From Petrachloros mirabilis ULC683 (GTDB taxonomy: Bacteria; Cyanobacteriota; Cyanobacteriia; Thermosynechococcales; Thermosynechococcaceae), in the NCBI RefSeq assembly GCF_009939295.1, contig NZ_WVIC01000002.1, forward strand, positions 117,117 through 181,116: 64,000 bases of DNA, given 5' to 3'. The notes under the pieces are model-generated. The model ran no database searches, was not told where the DNA came from, and worked only from the letters and a program-made list of their open reading frames with translations. Both the position numbers and the translations under genes were made by a program. Below, piece after piece: positions 34,129 to 42,607 of the stretch (the first letter of the stretch is position 1; each line of letters opens with the position of its first letter).

Positions 34129-34283
34129 ATAAAGATACATTAGGGAGTTAGGTTAATGATTTTTATGACAAGCAACAAAAACTCAGAGATCAATAAATAT
34201 AAGTGTCAATTTTGCATACATATATATATGACTGTAGCAATTTTTAGCAAAAAAAAGGTTTCCTTAACAAAATAGGAATAATT

Positions 34284-34391
34284 TATTGCTGTTTACAGAG
34301 CAATGAAGTACATGGGGTGCAGGGGGCAGTGCCCCCTGCGTGGGGGTGGAACCCCCCCACCCCGTACCTCACTCAGGTGAGAACCGCTATA
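34284..34391. mobile_element. MITE, TATAGCGGTT-end family (copy 1, degenerate left end)
   Basis: A 108 bp element, the same length as the 52990 copy. The right end AACCGCTATA is intact and the left TATTGCTGTT differs at two of ten bases. Inside are GCAGGGGGCAGTGCCCCCTGC, a G/C hairpin of paired GGGG/CCCC runs, and CTCACTCAGGTGAG. A further small hairpin CCCCGCAGCTTGCGGGG follows at 34408-34424. Confidence 0.8.
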
Positions 34392-34517
34392 ACAACGGCT
34401 GTGCATACCCCGCAGCTTGCGGGGATTGGGATCAGCAGCCCACCGACCGTCAGGGCGGCAAGCCGGAAGAAGAGTGTCACACTGGCTAGAGCAGTGACCA
34501 GTTAGGGCAAGCAGATC

Positions 34518-35774
34518 ATGAAATGGGGACGATGGTTTTTAGGGAATGCGTTTGCCGGGATGCCCCAGTTTGATCGGCGAGTGTGGATTTTGTCCTTTGG
34601 GCGGCTGCTGTCTCAGGTGGGGATTGGGTTTACCCTGTTCTATGCGCCCATTTTCTTTGTGAGCCAGGTTGGACTGAGCGCCACTCAAGTGGGTCTGGGG
34701 TTGGGCAGTGGCTCTATCTCGGGAGTGGTGGGTCGTGTTTGGGGCGGTACGGCAGCAGATTCAGTGACCTGGGGCCGGCGGCGGGTGCTGCTGATTTCGG
34801 CGGCGGTGTCAACTCTGGCAGATTTGGTGCTGGTGCTGGCAACGGATTTTCCGGTGTTTGTGGTGGGGCAACTGTTGATGGGGCTGGGGGTGGGGCTGTA
34901 CTGGCCAGCCACAGAGGCGATGGTGGCGGATATTGTCACGGTGGAGCAGCGCCAGGATGCCTTTGCCATTGTCCGGCTAGCAGATAGTTTGGGGCTGGGG
35001 CTGGGGGTGATTTTCGGGGGGATTTTGGTGGCGACCACCGGGGCTTACCGGTTGCTGTTCGTGATTGATGGGGTTACGTTTTTGCTGTTTTTTGGGGTGA
35101 TCTATGGTGCGATCGCAGAAACCTTGCCCCCCCAACTCGCCAACCCAGGCAGCAGCTTACGGGGCTGGGCGATTGCCCTCAAGGATCAAACCCTGCTGAT
35201 TTATGTAGCAGGCAACATTCTGTTCACCACGTATTTGGCTCAGGTGCAAAGCACGGTGCCCCTCTACCTAAGTCAGTTTGTTGGGGGTGGGCTGAGCGAA
35301 GCGACCCTGAGCGGGCTGTTTACCGGTCATGTGGTGTTAGCAGCCCTGTGTCAATTGCCGGTGAGTCGTGCCCTCCAATCCATGAGCGAAGTGCGAGGGC
35401 TGATGGTGTCGGCTTGCCTGTGGGGGTTAGGGTTTGGTCTGGTGGGGCTGGCGGGGGTGAGTTCGGTGGGGAGCGTGGCTTGGGCGGCAGTGGCCATGGC
35501 AACCATGGCGATTGCCATGGCCAGCTACACGCCAGTGGCTTCATCTCTGGTGGTGGCGTTGGCTCCAGAAGATCGGCGCGGGGTGTACCTATCGGTGAAC
35601 TCTCTATGCTGGGCGTTTGGCTATTTCATTGGGCCACCCTTGGGGGGGTGGGCACTGGATCAGGCTCGTTGGGTGGCGGATGGTTTTTGGGTGGCGGCAG
35701 CGGTGAGTGTATCGGTTGCGATCGCCATCTTGGCCATCCTTGGTCGCCGTTTAGCGAGTACCCCCAAGGGCTGA
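34518..35774 (+). CDS. MFS transporter
   Basis: A 418-residue, twelve-helix major facilitator protein. The N-terminal loop carries GRVWGGTAADSVTWGRRRVL in the place of motif A, with the expected charged Asp-x-x-G-R-R arrangement. Gly and Ala are very frequent, in line with tight helix packing. Pattern is close to sugar or drug efflux MFS of cyanobacteria; substrate unknown. The start ATG follows a purine-rich AGGGCAAGCAG. Confidence 0.85.
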   Translation: MKWGRWFLGNAFAGMPQFDRRVWILSFGRLLSQVGIGFTLFYAPIFFVSQVGLSATQVGLGLGSGSISGVVGRVWGGTAADSVTWGRRRVLLISAAVSTLADLVLVLATDFPVFVVGQLLMGLGVGLYWPATEAMVADIVTVEQRQDAFAIVRLADSLGLGLGVIFGGILVATTGAYRLLFVIDGVTFLLFFGVIYGAIAETLPPQLANPGSSLRGWAIALKDQTLLIYVAGNILFTTYLAQVQSTVPLYLSQFVGGGLSEATLSGLFTGHVVLAALCQLPVSRALQSMSEVRGLMVSACLWGLGFGLVGLAGVSSVGSVAWAAVAMATMAIAMASYTPVASSLVVALAPEDRRGVYLSVNSLCWAFGYFIGPPLGGWALDQARWVADGFWVAAAVSVSVAIAILAILGRRLASTPKG

Positions 35775-35783
35775 CCCCTTACC

Positions 35784-36006
35784 TTGGATGGCCTCACTCC
35801 CGACGACCTGAAAATTCTTCACAGTGATTAGATAATATGGATTCATTGCCAAAGGCTAGGTTGATACCCATTGGGAAACAGAGATTGATGATCGCGTTGC
35901 TCACCTTTATGACCTTTCGGTAGCAGACCTGAAAATCATTCAAAATAATCTTCCTTCTTTGATTCAGCCATTACAGCCATTACAGCCATTACAGGCAAGG
36001 CTATGA
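35784..36006 (+). pseudogene. Two C-terminal tails resembling class I DNA methylase / type IIG enzymes
   Basis: Frame 35784-35831 reads LDGLTPDDLKILHSD-stop. About 40 bases on, 35872-36006 reads WETEIDDRVAHLYDLSVADLKIIQNN and ends after a QPL repeat. Both resemble the end of Eco57I/PglX-type methylases (I-D-x-x-V-x-x-L-Y-G-L-T-x-x-E-I-x-I). No catalytic part is present, so these are relics of one gene or a duplicated tail. Assignment is by motif only. Confidence 0.45.
35965..35994 (+). repeat. 9 bp tandem repeat (CAGCCATTA, 3.3 copies)
   Basis: Three perfect units of CAGCCATTA plus CAG, encoding Gln-Pro-Leu repeats in the relic frame. A slippage-prone short repeat. Confidence 0.85.
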
Positions 36007-36119
36007 AGCAGTCGTCATTGATCAATCAAAGTTGAACAGCATCATCTAACTCTAAAGAACTCAGCACTAAAGGAAAGGGAGGACTACAGGGGGTTAGTGC
36101 AAAGTCTATGAGTTTAAAA

Positions 36120-36266
36120 ATCATTTGGGATCGCTAATATGAACCCGGAAAGGAGCTTCTGAAGCAGGGGCAAAATAGCCCATGTCATGCCCCCAGGGAG
36201 GATTGTGCTTCTAGGCGATGCAAGGTTTACTGTGGAGTCGAGATCCCTGGCAATATCAATAGGCTC
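36120..36266 (+). promoter_or_regulatory. Structured leader before the Ni/Co uptake operon (candidate)
   Basis: The region just upstream of the DUF4382 gene can form competing hairpins: GGGGCA (36167-36172) with TGCCCC (36188-36193), or GGGC with the nearer GCCC (36177-36180 plus 36181). AGCTTC/GAAGC stems lie just before it. It does not fit the cobalamin riboswitch pattern. A metal-responsive leader is a guess based on position and the mutually exclusive pairings. Confidence 0.3.
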
Positions 36267-37118
36267 ATGACAAAACGATTGCTTTTTTTGATCCTGATTC
36301 CAGTTTTGGCCGCATTCGGGCAAGGCTGCGACACCGCACCTGAAGCGGAAGCACCGGTCACCCCCCCCGAAGTGACCGAACAGACCACAACCGAAGCGAC
36401 TGGAACCCTTCAGATTCGTGCCAACGGGGAGGAACGCGCCCGCGATGGATTTACCTCTAAGGACGGTTGGGAACTGAGCTTTGATCATATCTACGTGAAT
36501 CTGGCGCAGGTCACGGCCTATCAGACAGATCCCCCCTTCAATCCAGAACGTGATGACCCACTTCAGGCTGAGGTTGAAGTGACGCTGCCAGTGACGACAA
36601 CGGTGGATATTGCTGAGACTGACCCAGAGTATGAGACGGTTTTGGTCGGTGAAATTACCGCGCCTGCGGGTCAATACAATGCCCTGTCCTGGGTGATGCA
36701 GCCCGCCACCACGGGGCCGGCTGAGGGCTATGCTCTGGTGTTGTTGGGCACTGCCACTCAGAACAGAGAGAGTATTGATTTTGCCCTCCAGATTGAAGAA
36801 ACCCTGGCCTACCAGTGTGGTGACTTTGTGGGAGATGAACGCAAGGGCATCCTGGTCGCCGGTGAGACAGCGGATTTAGAAGCCACCTTTCACCTAGATC
36901 ATCTGTTTGGGGATAGCCGCTCGGCTCCCGATGACAGTCTCAATCAGGGAGCGCTAGGATTTGAACCCCTGGCAGCCTTGGCCGAAAATGGTCGGGTAGA
37001 AGCGAGTATGGCCGATCTGCAAACCCAACTTAGTGGAGATGATTACGATATATTAAGAGGAATCCTGGCTGAACTAGGTCACGCTGGGGAAGGCCACTGT
37101 CGGGTTACAGATGCTTGA
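36267..37118 (+). CDS. DUF4382 lipoprotein of the Ni/Co uptake operon
   Basis: A 283-residue exported lipoprotein: signal peptide ending AAFGQGC, with the lipid-bearing cysteine near residue 21. A Thr/Glu-rich linker leads to a DUF4382-like beta domain (about 46-160), then an acidic region with HLDHLFGD. It overlaps the NikL-like gene by eight bases and is first in the operon with CbiM, CbiQ and CbiO. A periplasmic accessory or metal-capture role is inferred from this position; the family has no proven function. Confidence 0.75.
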   Translation: MTKRLLFLILIPVLAAFGQGCDTAPEAEAPVTPPEVTEQTTTEATGTLQIRANGEERARDGFTSKDGWELSFDHIYVNLAQVTAYQTDPPFNPERDDPLQAEVEVTLPVTTTVDIAETDPEYETVLVGEITAPAGQYNALSWVMQPATTGPAEGYALVLLGTATQNRESIDFALQIEETLAYQCGDFVGDERKGILVAGETADLEATFHLDHLFGDSRSAPDDSLNQGALGFEPLAALAENGRVEASMADLQTQLSGDDYDILRGILAELGHAGEGHCRVTDA

Positions 37119-37587
37119 AAGAATGCGATCTTATTGGTCAGCAATTTTCGGAGGACTGGGAATTATCGGGCTGCAATCAGTGCCAGTCTGGGGGCATGGC
37201 GTTGTGATTACCCATGAGGTGCAACGTGCGATCGCCATTCAAGCCCGCTACGATACGGGTGAGCCCATGGCCGCAGCCCAGGTCACGGTCTATGCCCCGG
37301 ACGACCCCACCACCCCTTGGCTAACGGACACCACCACCGCAGACGGGGAATTTTTATTTACCCCCGATTTAGGGCAACCCGGCACCTGGGAGGTGCAGGT
37401 GCGGCAGGCAGGTCATGGTCAAATTCTGGCAATTCCCATCACTGAAACTGCTGCAGGGCTGGAAATTACTTCAGGTGAGGCTGCTCAAGGTGCCCCTAAC
37501 CCCTTACAAAGAGGACTCATGATCGGCTCAGTTGTGTGGGGGTGTGTGGGGACAGCGCTGTTCTTTTCTCGCAAACCCAAGGCCTAG
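37111..37587 (+). CDS. NikL-like accessory membrane protein
   Basis: A 158-residue protein with an N-terminal signal segment, an Ig-like/carboxypeptidase-regulatory domain (about 45-105, GEPMAAAQVTVYAPDD and DGEFLFTPDLGQPG) and a C-terminal membrane helix (about 133-152). After signal cleavage the chain may begin HGVVITHE, placing histidines outside the membrane for metal. This layout matches NikL/CbiN-type extra components of ECF nickel and cobalt importers. It lies between the DUF4382 gene and cbiM. Confidence 0.72.
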   Translation: MLERMRSYWSAIFGGLGIIGLQSVPVWGHGVVITHEVQRAIAIQARYDTGEPMAAAQVTVYAPDDPTTPWLTDTTTADGEFLFTPDLGQPGTWEVQVRQAGHGQILAIPITETAAGLEITSGEAAQGAPNPLQRGLMIGSVVWGCVGTALFFSRKPKA

Positions 37588-37588
37588 C

Positions 37589-38275
37589 ATGCATATTCCC
37601 GATGGATTTTTACCGGCTCAGGTCTGTGCGGGGGGCTATGCCCTCACTGGCCTGATCACCTGGGTTTCGCTGCGTCAGATTCACCGGCAGCCCGATGTCA
37701 CCGCCGACATTCCTAAGGCGGCCTTGCTGACCGCAGGCTTTTTTGTCGCCTCTTCGATTCACATTCCGGTGCCGCCCACCAGTCTGCACTTGATGCTGGG
37801 TGGGTTGCTGGGAGCCATTTTAGGCTACTATGCCTTTCCTTCTATTTTGATTGGACTCTTTTTTCAGGCCATCATGTTTAGCCATGGTGGACTCACCACC
37901 CTGGGTGTGAATGCCGTGATCATGGGGGTGCCCGCTCTGATTGCGTGGCGGGTGTTTCGCCTCTACCCCCAACTGACGCGCTGGCTCTCCCTGCGAGTTT
38001 CGGTGGGGGTGTGTGGATTTCTGGCCGGAGCCCTGGGGGTGGGTTTGGCGGCGGTGTTGTTTTTAGGGATTGCCCTGACCGCTCTGCCCACCGGATTGGA
38101 TGCCGCCACCGAGCGAGCGGCCTTGATGGGGTTGACTCTTGCTCATCTGCCCCTGATGTTGCTGGAGGGCGGATTTACGTTACTTCTGGTGCAGTTTTTC
38201 CTCCAGGTCAAACCTGAGATGATTGGGGCAGGATCTCAGCAACGTGCCCAGTCCTGGCCTTCGCCATCGGAGTAA
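37589..38275 (+). CDS. cbiM: ECF Ni/Co transporter substrate-binding subunit CbiM/NikM
   Basis: A 228-residue membrane protein that starts MHIPDGFL, the invariant N-terminus whose amine and His2 coordinate Co2+ or Ni2+. It also has SSIHIPVPPTSLHLMLGGLLG with further metal ligands and FSHGGLTTLGVNA. Six to seven helices are predicted. The ATG is two bases after the previous stop codon. Co versus Ni cannot be told from sequence; the NikL-like neighbour slightly favours nickel. Confidence 0.92.
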   Translation: MHIPDGFLPAQVCAGGYALTGLITWVSLRQIHRQPDVTADIPKAALLTAGFFVASSIHIPVPPTSLHLMLGGLLGAILGYYAFPSILIGLFFQAIMFSHGGLTTLGVNAVIMGVPALIAWRVFRLYPQLTRWLSLRVSVGVCGFLAGALGVGLAAVLFLGIALTALPTGLDAATERAALMGLTLAHLPLMLLEGGFTLLLVQFFLQVKPEMIGAGSQQRAQSWPSPSE

Positions 38276-38288
38276 ACCCTGCCTCGCC

Positions 38289-39104
38289 ATGTCCCTTGCC
38301 CTCGACCGATACGCTCATTTAGACTCGCCGCTGCATCGCTGGGAACCGCGCTGCAAGCTGATAGGTCTGTTGGCCTTGATTTTTGCCTTTGCCTTTGTGG
38401 AGTCTTGGTTCCTGATTCCGGTCATCTTGGGTATCAGTGCTGGCCTGATGAGTCTTTCGCGTCTGCCACTGCGATTTTTTCTGCGGCGACTGCGCTATCC
38501 GGGACTCTTTTTGCTGGTGGTGGTGATGGCGTTACCGTGGCTGTCTGGCACCACGGTTCTGTGGCAGTGGGGGACGCTCACGCTGCGGCAGGAGGGGCTG
38601 GTGGCAACGGGGTTGATTGCTAGTCGCTTTGTCTCCATTTTGTGTCTGGGGTTGGTGCTGTTTGGCACCACGCCGTTCTTGACGCTCATTCGTACTCTGC
38701 GATCGCTACGGCTCTCGCCGGTGCTCACCGACATTGCCCTGCTCACCTACCGCTATTTGTTTGATGTCTCGACGATGTTGGCTCAGATGCAACAGGCCAT
38801 GCGCTTGCGGGGCTTTCAGTTGCGATGCCCGAAGGGCGGTCTTCGACCATCGCGGCGATTTCCCAGTCGCCAAGATTGCCAGCAGTTGGCCGCCTTGATG
38901 GGCACGCTGCTGATTCGCAGCTACGAACAATCGGAGCGCACTTACCAGGCCATGCGCCTGCGAGGGCATGGCCAGCTTCAACCCGCCTTAATCGGCATCA
39001 CCCTAACGCCATCGACTCAGCCCCAGCAGCGATGGAGTATCTTGGGAGGGGTGATTGCGGTCTTGATTGCCGTCAGCATTTTGGTGATAGAAGGATTGAC
39101 ATAA
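38289..39104 (+). CDS. cbiQ: ECF transporter transmembrane subunit CbiQ
   Basis: A 271-residue T component with about five helices. The coupling motifs are present: MRLRGFQ and, later, MRLRGHG (A-R-G-type helices that contact the ATPase). Between them the chain has about eleven more residues than relatives, encoded by a palindromic insertion at 38822-38853. It overlaps cbiO by one base (TAATG). Confidence 0.9.
   Translation: MSLALDRYAHLDSPLHRWEPRCKLIGLLALIFAFAFVESWFLIPVILGISAGLMSLSRLPLRFFLRRLRYPGLFLLVVVMALPWLSGTTVLWQWGTLTLRQEGLVATGLIASRFVSILCLGLVLFGTTPFLTLIRTLRSLRLSPVLTDIALLTYRYLFDVSTMLAQMQQAMRLRGFQLRCPKGGLRPSRRFPSRQDCQQLAALMGTLLIRSYEQSERTYQAMRLRGHGQLQPALIGITLTPSTQPQQRWSILGGVIAVLIAVSILVIEGLT
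38822..38853 (+). repeat. 32 bp palindromic insertion within cbiQ
   Basis: GCGATG and CATCGC bracket a segment that includes GCCCGAAGGGC. It adds about 11 codons between the two coupling helices of CbiQ without shifting frame. It resembles small dispersed cyanobacterial palindromes such as the one nested in the 7923 repeat. Confidence 0.5.
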
Positions 39105-39874
39105 TGCTGGGTTTTACTGAGCAAACCGAAGCTGCCATTGCCATTCATCAGTTGTCCTTCGCTTACCCCGATCAGCGCCCAGTTCTCCAAGACTTATCGC
39201 TGTCTGTAAGCAAGGGAGAGCGGCTGGGACTGATTGGTCATAACGGATGTGGCAAAACGACGCTGTTTCTGTTGATTGCCGGGATCTTAACGCCCCTTCA
39301 GGGGGACATTGCGGTTCTAGGAGAAATCGCCAAGCCAGGACGGTTTCGTCCCGAGATCGGGGTGGTCTTTCAAAACCCCAACGATCAGCTTTTCTCAGCC
39401 TCGGTTTGGGAAGATGTGGCCTTTGCCCCTCAGAATTTGGGTCTGCCCCCTGCCCTGGTGCAAGCCCGGGTGCAAGAAGCACTGGCCGTGACTGGCACCA
39501 CTGCTTTGGCCAACCGTGCCCCCCATCATTTGTCGGGGGGCGAAAAGCGCATGGTGGCCATTGCCGGAGTATTGGCCATGGTTCCCCAGATTTTGCTCTA
39601 CGATGAACCCACCGCCAACTTAGACCTGCGGGCGCGGCGGCGGCTGATTCAGTTTTTGCACCAGTCGCAACAGACCATGGTGATTGCCTCCCACGACTTG
39701 GAATTCATTTTAGAGGTGTGCGATCGCGTCGCCCTCATGGAGGTTGGATGCATTGCCGCCCAGGGCACCCCCCAACAGATGATGAGTAATACCACGCTTA
39801 TGCACAGCCATGGACTAGAGGTACCCCACTCCCTTGCTGAGCGATACCCCACCGATAAATTTTCTGTCAGATAA
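39104..39874 (+). CDS. cbiO: ECF transporter ATPase CbiO
   Basis: A 256-residue ABC ATPase: Walker A GHNGCGKTT, Q loop VFQNPNDQLFSASVWEDV (typical of ECF ATPases), signature LSGGEKRMVAIAG, Walker B ILLYDEPTANLD and the switch His in ASHDLEF. It powers CbiM/CbiQ for Ni/Co uptake. The ATG overlaps the cbiQ stop. Confidence 0.94.
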   Translation: MLGFTEQTEAAIAIHQLSFAYPDQRPVLQDLSLSVSKGERLGLIGHNGCGKTTLFLLIAGILTPLQGDIAVLGEIAKPGRFRPEIGVVFQNPNDQLFSASVWEDVAFAPQNLGLPPALVQARVQEALAVTGTTALANRAPHHLSGGEKRMVAIAGVLAMVPQILLYDEPTANLDLRARRRLIQFLHQSQQTMVIASHDLEFILEVCDRVALMEVGCIAAQGTPQQMMSNTTLMHSHGLEVPHSLAERYPTDKFSVR

Positions 39875-39945
39875 GCATTTGCCAGACAAAGCAAGGGGGT
39901 TCTCAATCATCGCCAGTCCCCAAATCACAAGCAAAACAAGAGACT

Positions 39946-40563
39946 ATGACATCAGGTTTTTTGGCCGGATTTCTACTAATCGGACTAGCCGAACTAGGAG
40001 ATAAAACATTTTTTATTTCTGCCATTCTCTCTATGCGCCATTCTCGACGCTGGGTGTTTCTCGGTGCCATGGCTGCACTCACAACCATGACCTTGATGGC
40101 AGTCTTAGCGGGTCAGATCGTCTCGATGTTGCCGCAATCTATAATTTACTATGGCGAAATTATTGTGTTCGCTGGATTTGGCCTTAAGTTGCTCTACGAA
40201 GCCTGGAAAATGACTTCAAAGGACGTAGAAGCCGAGGTCAAAGAAGCTGAGGAGGCGGTTAACGCAGCAGAAGCCCAGTTGGCCCAGCGCAAAACGCCCT
40301 GGGCAATTATGCGTGAGGCTTTTGGTTTGGTGCTAGTGGGAGAATGGGGAGATCGCACCCAAATTACAACCGTGATGCTAGCAGCAACCTATCCCCCTGT
40401 GGGGGTTGTTGCCGGTGCCATTTCAGGTCATGGTATTAGCATCGCCCTTGCAGTTATCGGGGGACGTTTGCTGGCCGGACGTATTTCTGAGCGACTGGTA
40501 CTTGCGATCGCGGGCACCCTATTCCTCATGTTTGCCGTTGCCGCTGCCTTACGCCCCAGGTGA
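39946..40563 (+). CDS. GDT1/UPF0016 family Mn exporter (Mnx-like)
   Basis: A 205-residue membrane protein with six helices in two repeats. The hallmark motifs are GLAELGDKTFF (E-x-G-D-K-T) in the first and VGEWGDRTQI (E-x-G-D-R-T) in the second, separated by a charged, coiled cytosolic loop (about 88-115). Cyanobacterial Mnx moves Mn2+ out of the cytosol into the thylakoid lumen and guards against Mn toxicity. Separate from, but downstream of, the Ni/Co operon (71 bases), so metal handling genes cluster here. Confidence 0.88.
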   Translation: MTSGFLAGFLLIGLAELGDKTFFISAILSMRHSRRWVFLGAMAALTTMTLMAVLAGQIVSMLPQSIIYYGEIIVFAGFGLKLLYEAWKMTSKDVEAEVKEAEEAVNAAEAQLAQRKTPWAIMREAFGLVLVGEWGDRTQITTVMLAATYPPVGVVAGAISGHGISIALAVIGGRLLAGRISERLVLAIAGTLFLMFAVAAALRPR

Positions 40564-40686
40564 ACAAATCTAAAAGAAAGCAATCTATAACGGGGACTTT
40601 AGTTTCAGCCATGGGTCATAGCATCTGCCGTCATGTCTGATCAAATTTAGGGCATGCTATAGAGGAAGCAAAAGAGATCAAAGTCT

Positions 40687-41424
40687 GTGCGACGAATCTT
40701 AATCGGCGATGTACATGGACACTATCAGGGCCTCATGGATTTATTGGCCCTAGTCGAGTTGATCAATGCCGATCAACTGTACTTTTTGGGAGACTTGATT
40801 GATCGCGGACCCGATAGCAACAAAGTCGTTGAATTTGTCAAGTCTCATGACCACACCTGCTTGATGGGGAACCATGAGCAGATGATGTGCCATGCCTTTC
40901 CCCCCAACCAAGCGACTGATCCCTGGTTCTTGCAAATGTGGCTAGGAGCAGGTGGCCGAGATACCCTTGAGAGCTATCATGACCCAGAGCAACTACAAGC
41001 TCATGTGGAATGGTTGCATACCTTGCCCCTGTACCTCGACTTAGGCGATCTCTGGCTGGTTCATGCCGGACTCGATCCCACTCGTCCTCCAGAGGCACAA
41101 ACCGAGCGGGAGTTTTGCTGGATTCGCAACGAATTCCACCAGGCTCAAGAGCCTTACTTCGCAGATAAACTGATTGTGACTGGGCACACCATCACCTTTA
41201 CCTTTAAGGGCGTTAGCCCAGGGCAACTGGCCCAAGGCCCAGGCTGGCTGGATATTGATACCGGAGCCTATCATCCCAAAAGTGGCTGGATGACCGCCCT
41301 CGACATTGATCAAAAACAGGTTTACCAGGTTAATGTGTTTGACCACGACTCTCGAATCTGCTCTCTGGCCGAGGCCACGGACTGGATTGATACCCGAACC
41401 AAGCGGCATTGGCTGTTTTTCTAA
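40687..41424 (+). CDS. Serine/threonine phosphatase-type metallophosphoesterase
   Basis: A 245-residue calcineurin-like enzyme with the metal motifs GDVHGHYQG (D-x-H), LGDLIDRGPDS (G-D-x-x-D-R-G) and MGNHEQMM (G-N-H-E), plus LWLVHAGLD and VTGHTITF. The spacing is that of PPP phosphatases such as PrpE/ApaH; both protein phosphatase and Ap4A hydrolase activity are possible. Starts with GTG. A small C-terminal extension is present. Confidence 0.88.
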   Translation: MRRILIGDVHGHYQGLMDLLALVELINADQLYFLGDLIDRGPDSNKVVEFVKSHDHTCLMGNHEQMMCHAFPPNQATDPWFLQMWLGAGGRDTLESYHDPEQLQAHVEWLHTLPLYLDLGDLWLVHAGLDPTRPPEAQTEREFCWIRNEFHQAQEPYFADKLIVTGHTITFTFKGVSPGQLAQGPGWLDIDTGAYHPKSGWMTALDIDQKQVYQVNVFDHDSRICSLAEATDWIDTRTKRHWLFF

Positions 41425-41507
41425 GGCTACACATCAGTACCTCAACATGGGTGCGACCTCTACTTGATTTAGTTAAGCTAGGATGCAGATTCGTCGATTA
41501 TTACTCG

Positions 41508-41747
41508 CTAGAAAAGCCGGTTAAGTAAATCATCGCGTTCTAGGTTGAAGTGATTAGCAACATCTCGAAGAATGGAATTGAGTGTACCAATTTTGATTGG
41601 ACTGTGAGCCGGAATTGTAATATGGTGTTCTCCATTTTCGCGAGTTGTCAAGCGAACATGGCTACCGGCTTGACGAGTTGTTTCATAGCCCAGTTTGGCA
41701 AGTGTCTTGACCAGATCATCAGCAGGCAAATCTCGGGGTAGCTTCAC
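41508..41747 (-). CDS. hicA: HicA-type mRNA interferase toxin
   Basis: A 79-residue HicA: double-stranded RNA-binding-like fold with the catalytic histidine in QAGSHVRL and GEHHITIPAHSPIKIGTLNSIL. It overlaps the upstream hicB by 4 bp. Free HicA cleaves mRNA; HicB blocks it. Here the antitoxin is encoded first. Confidence 0.9.
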   Translation of the reverse strand: MKLPRDLPADDLVKTLAKLGYETTRQAGSHVRLTTRENGEHHITIPAHSPIKIGTLNSILRDVANHFNLERDDLLNRLF

Positions 41748-41953
41748 GAGGCAAGTACTTCGTCTCGAACAATATGAAGTCGAATCAGTTTAGGCCGGTT
41801 TTGTTGATTGATGTAGTGGCAATGAACTGCATCCCGCACCATTGCCCGAAGGGTTGTCAAATCATCTGCCTGGGTAAATATTGACTCACCCAGAGCTCTT
41901 GCCGTGTAACCACCCTCTGGGTCATCTTCAACCAAAAAAACAATTTCTACCAT
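41744..41953 (-). CDS. hicB: HicB-like antitoxin (short form)
   Basis: A 69-residue partial-RNase-H-fold antitoxin: FLVEDDPEGGYTARALGE and a later LRAMVRDAVHCHY helix. It has no C-terminal DNA-binding domain, so it probably neutralises HicA without strong autoregulation. First gene of the pair, with a shared ATGA. Confidence 0.85.
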   Translation of the reverse strand: MVEIVFLVEDDPEGGYTARALGESIFTQADDLTTLRAMVRDAVHCHYINQQNRPKLIRLHIVRDEVLAS

Positions 41954-42056
41954 GCGTCATTCGCAGTGAACTGCATAGCCTAGTTTAACCTGAGTTCGGG
42001 TTAAGCCGAACTCAGGTTAAGACAGCAAGATAATCAGGCTGAGCACTGCTTGTGAT

Positions 42057-42509
42057 TTATGCTTGGGGCAAGCTTTCAGCAACTTGTTTCAATCGCTGAA
42101 GCTGAGCTTGCATATCTTGGCGAGTCCAGCCTAGGGCAAAGGTTTGAAAGCCAAAGGCTACCAGAGGGTTGCGAACTATAAACTCAAACTGATTGGTCAG
42201 GTGGGTGCCTAGGCTTGTAGGCTGACATTCCCAGCGATCGCACCCCTGAAAAAAGCCATCAAACGCCCACACCACCAGTCCAGGGGCTCGTTCTACCACC
42301 GAGCAGTCTAGGGCTGGTTTTAGCCCTGGAATCTGAAGGATAAACCGACTGCGACCGCCCACCTCAGTATTCCATTCGCCCACAGGCACACAGCGCAGGG
42401 CAGGATTGAGCCAACGGTGCATCAAAGATTGATCGGTGATCACGCGATCGACCACCTTCAAAGGGGCTTGGATATGAATCGTGTTGCGAATACAGGTGGG
42501 ATGTGCCAT
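42057..42509 (-). CDS. SRPBCC (START-like) domain protein
   Basis: A 150-residue protein with the SRPBCC pattern: IRNTIHIQAPLKVVDRVITD, VGEWNTEVGGRSRFIL, and a C-terminal long helix (FALGWTRQDMQAQLQRLKQV). Such proteins form a hydrophobic pocket for lipids or cofactors. No ligand is known. The ATG at 42509 has a GGA five bases upstream; the 42566 start adds a non-conserved extension. Confidence 0.72.
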   Translation of the reverse strand: MAHPTCIRNTIHIQAPLKVVDRVITDQSLMHRWLNPALRCVPVGEWNTEVGGRSRFILQIPGLKPALDCSVVERAPGLVVWAFDGFFQGCDRWECQPTSLGTHLTNQFEFIVRNPLVAFGFQTFALGWTRQDMQAQLQRLKQVAESLPQA

Positions 42510-42607
42510 ACCGTCCAAAGCCTTCAGGAACCTGCATTCACAAATGAGAGAAGGGTGGGGTACCATCTACAAAGATAGAGCAGTTTTGTCTGCTTAGACT
42601 ATCAGAT

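Noticed and set aside
34141..34283. AT-rich upstream region of the labA-like gene as an origin of replication
   Set aside because: No DnaA-box cluster or dnaA/dnaN neighbours.
36020..36266. Cobalamin riboswitch before the CbiMQO operon
   Set aside because: The conserved GCCACTG and B12-box-like strings are missing.
36114..36674. 186-codon open frame on the minus strand across the start of the DUF4382 gene
   Set aside because: It is antisense to a clear lipoprotein gene, has no family pattern and covers the structured leader.
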